In this document: piece by piece, positions 61,195-64,000 of the stretch
How the letters are laid out: every line of letters starts with the position of its first letter
Position numbering within the stretch: the stretch's first letter is position 1
Assembly (NCBI RefSeq): GCF_005870035.1
Contig: NZ_SWJG01000002.1
Coordinates: 558,001 to 622,000, forward strand
Origin: Spirosoma lacussanchae
Lineage (GTDB): Bacteria > Bacteroidota > Bacteroidia > Cytophagales > Spirosomataceae
Length of the DNA: 64,000 nt
Direction: 5' to 3'
Notes under the pieces: generated by a model
Told to the model about the DNA's origin: nothing
What the model saw: only the letters and a program-made list of their open reading frames with translations
Database searches by the model: none
Translations under genes and position numbers: made by a program

Positions 61195-62439
61195 ATGCTG
61201 AATCAATTGTTTTCGCTGGGTGTATCGCCTGCCAAACGGGTGTTTGGTCTGGACGTGATGCGGGCGGCTGCTATCCTGATTGTGGTAGATGCCCACGCCA
61301 CCGTTGCGCTGAAGGAGTATTATAATGGAGCGTTCTGGCATCATCTGCTACCCGATGGAGTTGAACTGTTTTTTGTACTGAGTGGCTTTCTGATTGGTGG
61401 AATCCTGATTCGTTCGTACGAAAAGAAAAGTCATTTCGATGCAGGCCTGCTGCTTAATTTCTGGACACGTCGGTGGTTCCGTACGTTACCCAACTATTAC
61501 CTGGTCTTGCTGGGCCTGATTGGTCTGTCGCTGTTACGGGCCTATCGGGCTGGCGTCCATCATTCGCTGCCTCAGCGCGATACGCTGATTCGGTATTTTT
61601 TCTTTCTACAAAACTTCACCACCTACGTACCCGACTTTTTTACCGAAACCTGGAGTCTGGCAATCGAAGAGTGGTCGTATATAACCCTGCCCCTGATTCT
61701 GTGGCTGATGCAGACTCTGCTGCCAGCTTCCTGGCCACGGCAGCGTATCGTACTGGCGGCCATCCTGACGGTTATTCTGGGTACTAATCTGTGTCGGCTG
61801 GTGCTGTCGGCACAGGTGCCGCTGCCGGCCGGTGAGCTTGGGTTTCGCGGTATTGTACTGACGCGGCTGGATGCGATCTCGTACGGCGTGCTGGCGGCCT
61901 ATGCCAAGCACTATTTCCCGACCCGCTGGACCGATGAGCGGCTCCGGCAGCGGCTGTTCGTAATCGGTCTGGTGCTGACCGGCCTTACTGCTTTTACTTC
62001 GTCAGTCTTTTTGATAGGGTACTACGGTGAATGGGGCGTACAGCCTGCCTATGTGTTCTACAAACGGACCTTTTATTTTCCGGTCATCGGGCTGAGTATG
62101 GCGCTGCTGATGCCGTATATGGATGGCTGGCGGGCCGCGTCGGGGCTTTGGGCGCGGTTCGGGATTGCGCAGGCCATCACGCACATCAGTCTTATATCGT
62201 ACTCTATGTATCTGCTGAACCTGACGCCCATCATGATCAGCTTTCTCGAGCGGATTCCGACCTCCTCGTTCGAAACGGCCTGGATGAAGGTATTTCTGTT
62301 CTGGGGGCTGGTCCTGTTTCTGTCGACGCTGTTGTTTAAGTACTTCGAGCGCCCCGTCACCGAACTCCGCGAGCGTCTGTCGGCCAAAGAACCGACCGAA
62401 CTTATTAAAGAGCGTAAGAACGAGCGAGTGAACGAATGA
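61195..62439 (+). CDS. Acyltransferase 3 (OafA/YrhL-type) membrane protein
   Basis: 414 residues from the ATG at 61195, with about ten transmembrane helices. Motifs: FGLDVMRAAAILIVVDAHAT (with the conserved Asp/His region), DGVELFFVLSGFLIGGILIRSY, FWTRRWFRTLPNYYLVLL, and TETWSLAIEEWSYI. These enzymes move acetyl or other acyl groups onto sugars of surface polysaccharide or peptidoglycan, at the inner membrane. The target is unknown, because no polysaccharide cluster adjoins. The C-terminus is charged and cytoplasmic (ELRERLSAKEPTELIKERKNERVNE). Confidence 0.88.
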   Translation: MLNQLFSLGVSPAKRVFGLDVMRAAAILIVVDAHATVALKEYYNGAFWHHLLPDGVELFFVLSGFLIGGILIRSYEKKSHFDAGLLLNFWTRRWFRTLPNYYLVLLGLIGLSLLRAYRAGVHHSLPQRDTLIRYFFFLQNFTTYVPDFFTETWSLAIEEWSYITLPLILWLMQTLLPASWPRQRIVLAAILTVILGTNLCRLVLSAQVPLPAGELGFRGIVLTRLDAISYGVLAAYAKHYFPTRWTDERLRQRLFVIGLVLTGLTAFTSSVFLIGYYGEWGVQPAYVFYKRTFYFPVIGLSMALLMPYMDGWRAASGLWARFGIAQAITHISLISYSMYLLNLTPIMISFLERIPTSSFETAWMKVFLFWGLVLFLSTLLFKYFERPVTELRERLSAKEPTELIKERKNERVNE

Positions 62440-62458
62440 AGAACGTTCACTTGCTGAA

Positions 62459-62920
62459 TTAGCTCGAGTGGTCGCTGACGATCACCCAGCGCTTTTTGAT
62501 CTTGCGCCAGAGCAGGGTAAAATGACCGTCGAGGTTGCCCACGGTGGGGCGGGTCAGGTGCCAGCGGCCAATGACGTAGGCCACGTTGGGCGATGGCATA
62601 TCCAGCTGCAGAATATCGAATTTGAGGGTTCCCATCGACTGCCGGTCCGGGTAACGCTTCCTGTAGTTGGCCAGAGTAGCCTGATACCCATAGGTAACTC
62701 CGGCTTTGCCGATAAACGTAAGTGAGTCGGAAGGCCAGTAGCCGTTCATGAATTTTTCGACTCGCCCGGCGTTCCAGTCTTCAGTCTGACGTTTCAGGAT
62801 GAGGAGAATGGCTCGCCGGTCAGCTGCCAGCGTCCTGGCTGCCGATGTGTTGCGGGCTGACTGGCTGTAGGCCGGTACGATTACCAGCAGGAGCAGGGCG
62901 AAGGCGATCAGTCGTTGCAT
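62459..62920 (-). CDS. Exported NTF2-like (DUF4440/SnoaL-type) protein
   Basis: 153 residues with a signal peptide (LIAFALLLLVIVPAYSQ). The mature part is one NTF2-like alpha+beta domain: ILKRQTEDWNAGRVEKFMNGYWPSDSLTFIGKAGVTYGYQATLANYRKRYPD and the C-terminal LTRPTVGNLDGHFTLLWRKIKKRWVIVSDHSS. The family includes small enzymes, toxin-immunity proteins and ligand-binding proteins, so a name cannot be given. It is convergent with the acyltransferase gene, with 19 bp between the stops. Confidence 0.8.
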   Translation of the reverse strand: MQRLIAFALLLLVIVPAYSQSARNTSAARTLAADRRAILLILKRQTEDWNAGRVEKFMNGYWPSDSLTFIGKAGVTYGYQATLANYRKRYPDRQSMGTLKFDILQLDMPSPNVAYVIGRWHLTRPTVGNLDGHFTLLWRKIKKRWVIVSDHSS

Positions 62921-62959
62921 GTAACAATTGGTTTTCTGGTAAAACTACGGCAATAGTGC

Positions 62960-62967
62960 TAGGTTTG
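62960..62967 (+). promoter_or_regulatory. -7 promoter element of the quinone oxidoreductase gene
   Basis: TAGGTTTG matches TAnnTTTG about 20 bp before the first in-frame ATG (62981) and 27 bp before the second (62987). The leader would be short. Confidence 0.55.
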
Positions 62968-62986
62968 TACACGAACCTTTATGTTT

Positions 62987-63964
62987 ATGAAAGCCATTCT
63001 GTGCGAACAATACGGCCCGCCCGAACAACTCGTTCTAACCGATGTGGCTTTGCCCAAAGCGGGCGCTGGTCAGGTCGTTATTCAGGTCGAAGCCTGCGGG
63101 GTCAACTTCCCCGATACACTCATTATCGAAGGAAAATACCAGATTAAACCGCCGATGCCCTTTTCGCCGGGTGGCGAGGTGGCGGGTATCATCACCGAAG
63201 TGGGGGAGGGGGTGAACCACCTTCGGGTCGGCGACCGGGTGTTTTCGCTGACGGGATACGGTGGGTTTGCCGAGCAGGTTGCTGCCAATGCTGCCACGAC
63301 GCTTCCCATGCTGCCGGATATGGATTTTGTAACGGCGGCTTCCACCATGTACACCTACGGAACGTCGTACCACGCTCTGAAAGACCGCGCTTCGCTGCAA
63401 CCGGGCGAGACCCTACTGGTTCTGGGCGCTGCCGGGGGGGTAGGGCTGGCAGCGGTTCAACTGGGCGTGCTGATGGGCGCCCGCGTTATTGCGGCCGCAT
63501 CGAGCGATAAAAAGCTGGAGGTATGCCGACGCCTGGGTGCTGCCGAGACCATTAATTATACGACCGAAACGCTGCGCGACCGTATCAAAGAGCTGACCGA
63601 TGGGAAAGGCGTTGATGTTGTTTACGACCCCGTCGGCGACCGCTACGCCGAACCCGCCCTTCGGTCGCTGGCCTGGAAAGGCCGGTACCTGGTTGTGGGG
63701 TTTGCCGGTGGTGACATACCCAGTATTCCACTCAACCTGGCTTTGCTAAAAGGAGCCTCTATTATCGGTGTGTTCTGGGGTGCTTTCGCCCAGCGCGAAC
63801 CCAAAACCAGCCTGCAGAATTTTCGCCAGATCCTCGACTGGATTTCAGCGGGCCAGCTAAGCCAGCACATTCATAACACCTATTCGCTCGCCGACTCTCC
63901 CAAAGCCCTGCGCGACCTCCTCAAGCGCCGGGTTGTTGGCAAAGCGGTCGTTGTGATGAATTGA
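62987..63964 (+). CDS. NADPH:quinone oxidoreductase family protein (zinc-independent MDR)
   Basis: 325 residues from the ATG at 62987; an ATG two codons upstream is possible. The catalytic domain has MKAILCEQYGPPEQLVL, VACGVNFPDTLIIEGKYQIKPPMPFSPGGEVAG-type segment (EACGVNFPD...) and GDRVFSL without the zinc Cys/His cluster. The Rossmann motif is LVLGAAGGVGLAAVQLGVLMGARVIAAASSDKKLEVCRRLGA, and the loop DVVYDPVGDRYAEPALRSL follows. These enzymes reduce quinones or enones with NADPH, and their true substrate often differs. It ends close to the window's right edge. The last 36 bp after it hold nothing I recognise. Confidence 0.92.
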   Translation: MKAILCEQYGPPEQLVLTDVALPKAGAGQVVIQVEACGVNFPDTLIIEGKYQIKPPMPFSPGGEVAGIITEVGEGVNHLRVGDRVFSLTGYGGFAEQVAANAATTLPMLPDMDFVTAASTMYTYGTSYHALKDRASLQPGETLLVLGAAGGVGLAAVQLGVLMGARVIAAASSDKKLEVCRRLGAAETINYTTETLRDRIKELTDGKGVDVVYDPVGDRYAEPALRSLAWKGRYLVVGFAGGDIPSIPLNLALLKGASIIGVFWGAFAQREPKTSLQNFRQILDWISAGQLSQHIHNTYSLADSPKALRDLLKRRVVGKAVVVMN

Positions 63965-64000
63965 TTTCCAAGAGTGTCGGTCAGCAGATGATGAAAAATG

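Noticed and set aside
1..64000. CRISPR array, prophage, insertion sequence or tRNA gene
   Set aside because: I looked for spaced identical repeats, transposase or integrase motifs and cloverleaf-like sequences in the gaps, and saw none that held up.

Overview
The window is chromosomal DNA from a member of the Bacteroidota, most likely order Cytophagales and close to Spirosoma/Fibrella-like bacteria. This is inferred from a SusC/SusD pair, several promoters with the Bacteroidota -7 element TAnnTTTG, moderately high GC content, Tat- or Sec-exported TIM-barrel isomerases, the small H1-like protein, and house-keeping genes of Bacteroidota type. I found no tRNA, rRNA, CRISPR array, insertion sequence or prophage. 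Gene order looks like ordinary chromosome with small accessory cassettes.

Layout. 0.3-7 kb: an exported beta-rich protein, an exported transglutaminase-like protein divergent from an exported PPC/DUF296 protein, a bifunctional-nuclease-family protein, and the ETF pair etfA/etfB. 6.7-16.3 kb: a TPR protein, a lipoprotein, an Nramp-like transporter with altered metal-site motifs, Dps, a Tat-exported sugar isomerase-like protein, a fused 5-oxoprolinase/hydantoinase directly behind a DeoR-type regulator, and divergent nudK. 16.3-22.7 kb: a large secreted PIG-L deacetylase, a membrane pyrophosphatase fused to a periplasmic OmpA-like domain, and an LCIB-type carbonic anhydrase gene broken by one in-frame stop. 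22.7-32.4 kb: a saccharopine-dehydrogenase-like gene, rplY and prs, an overlapping acyl-CoA dehydrogenase/PIG-L pair, an aldo/keto reductase, an M81 peptidase, a NodS-like methyltransferase, a small cytochrome c and a second methyltransferase.

32.5-38.6 kb is a small polysaccharide utilisation locus (SusC, SusD, GH144-like glucanase), probably for a beta-1,2-glucan. 38.7-43.7 kb holds a DUF3445 haem-type demethylase homologue, a FAN1-like VRR-NUC nuclease and a pair of DUF2157-type membrane proteins. 44-50.8 kb holds an exported carboxylesterase, a degenerate-Nudix regulator facing a secreted sugar dehydrogenase/PKD/cytochrome c protein across two matching palindromes, and a Tat-exported isomerase. 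51-64 kb is largely core metabolism: pgk, a nif3/zinc-ribbon/TPR operon, a patatin, accC, an alpha-oxoamine synthase, H1-like protein, a MaoC hydratase, an acyltransferase, an NTF2-like protein and a quinone oxidoreductase.

The strongest candidates for new biology are (i) the pyrophosphatase-OmpA fusion, whose key residues also predict a K+-dependent proton pump of the Flavobacterium type, (ii) the carbonic anhydrase gene interrupted at its active-site core, (iii) two regulator/operator pairs readable directly from the DNA (15.6 kb and 46.8 kb), and (iv) the acyl-CoA dehydrogenase/PIG-L/NodS set, which resembles an uncharacterised glycoconjugate cassette.
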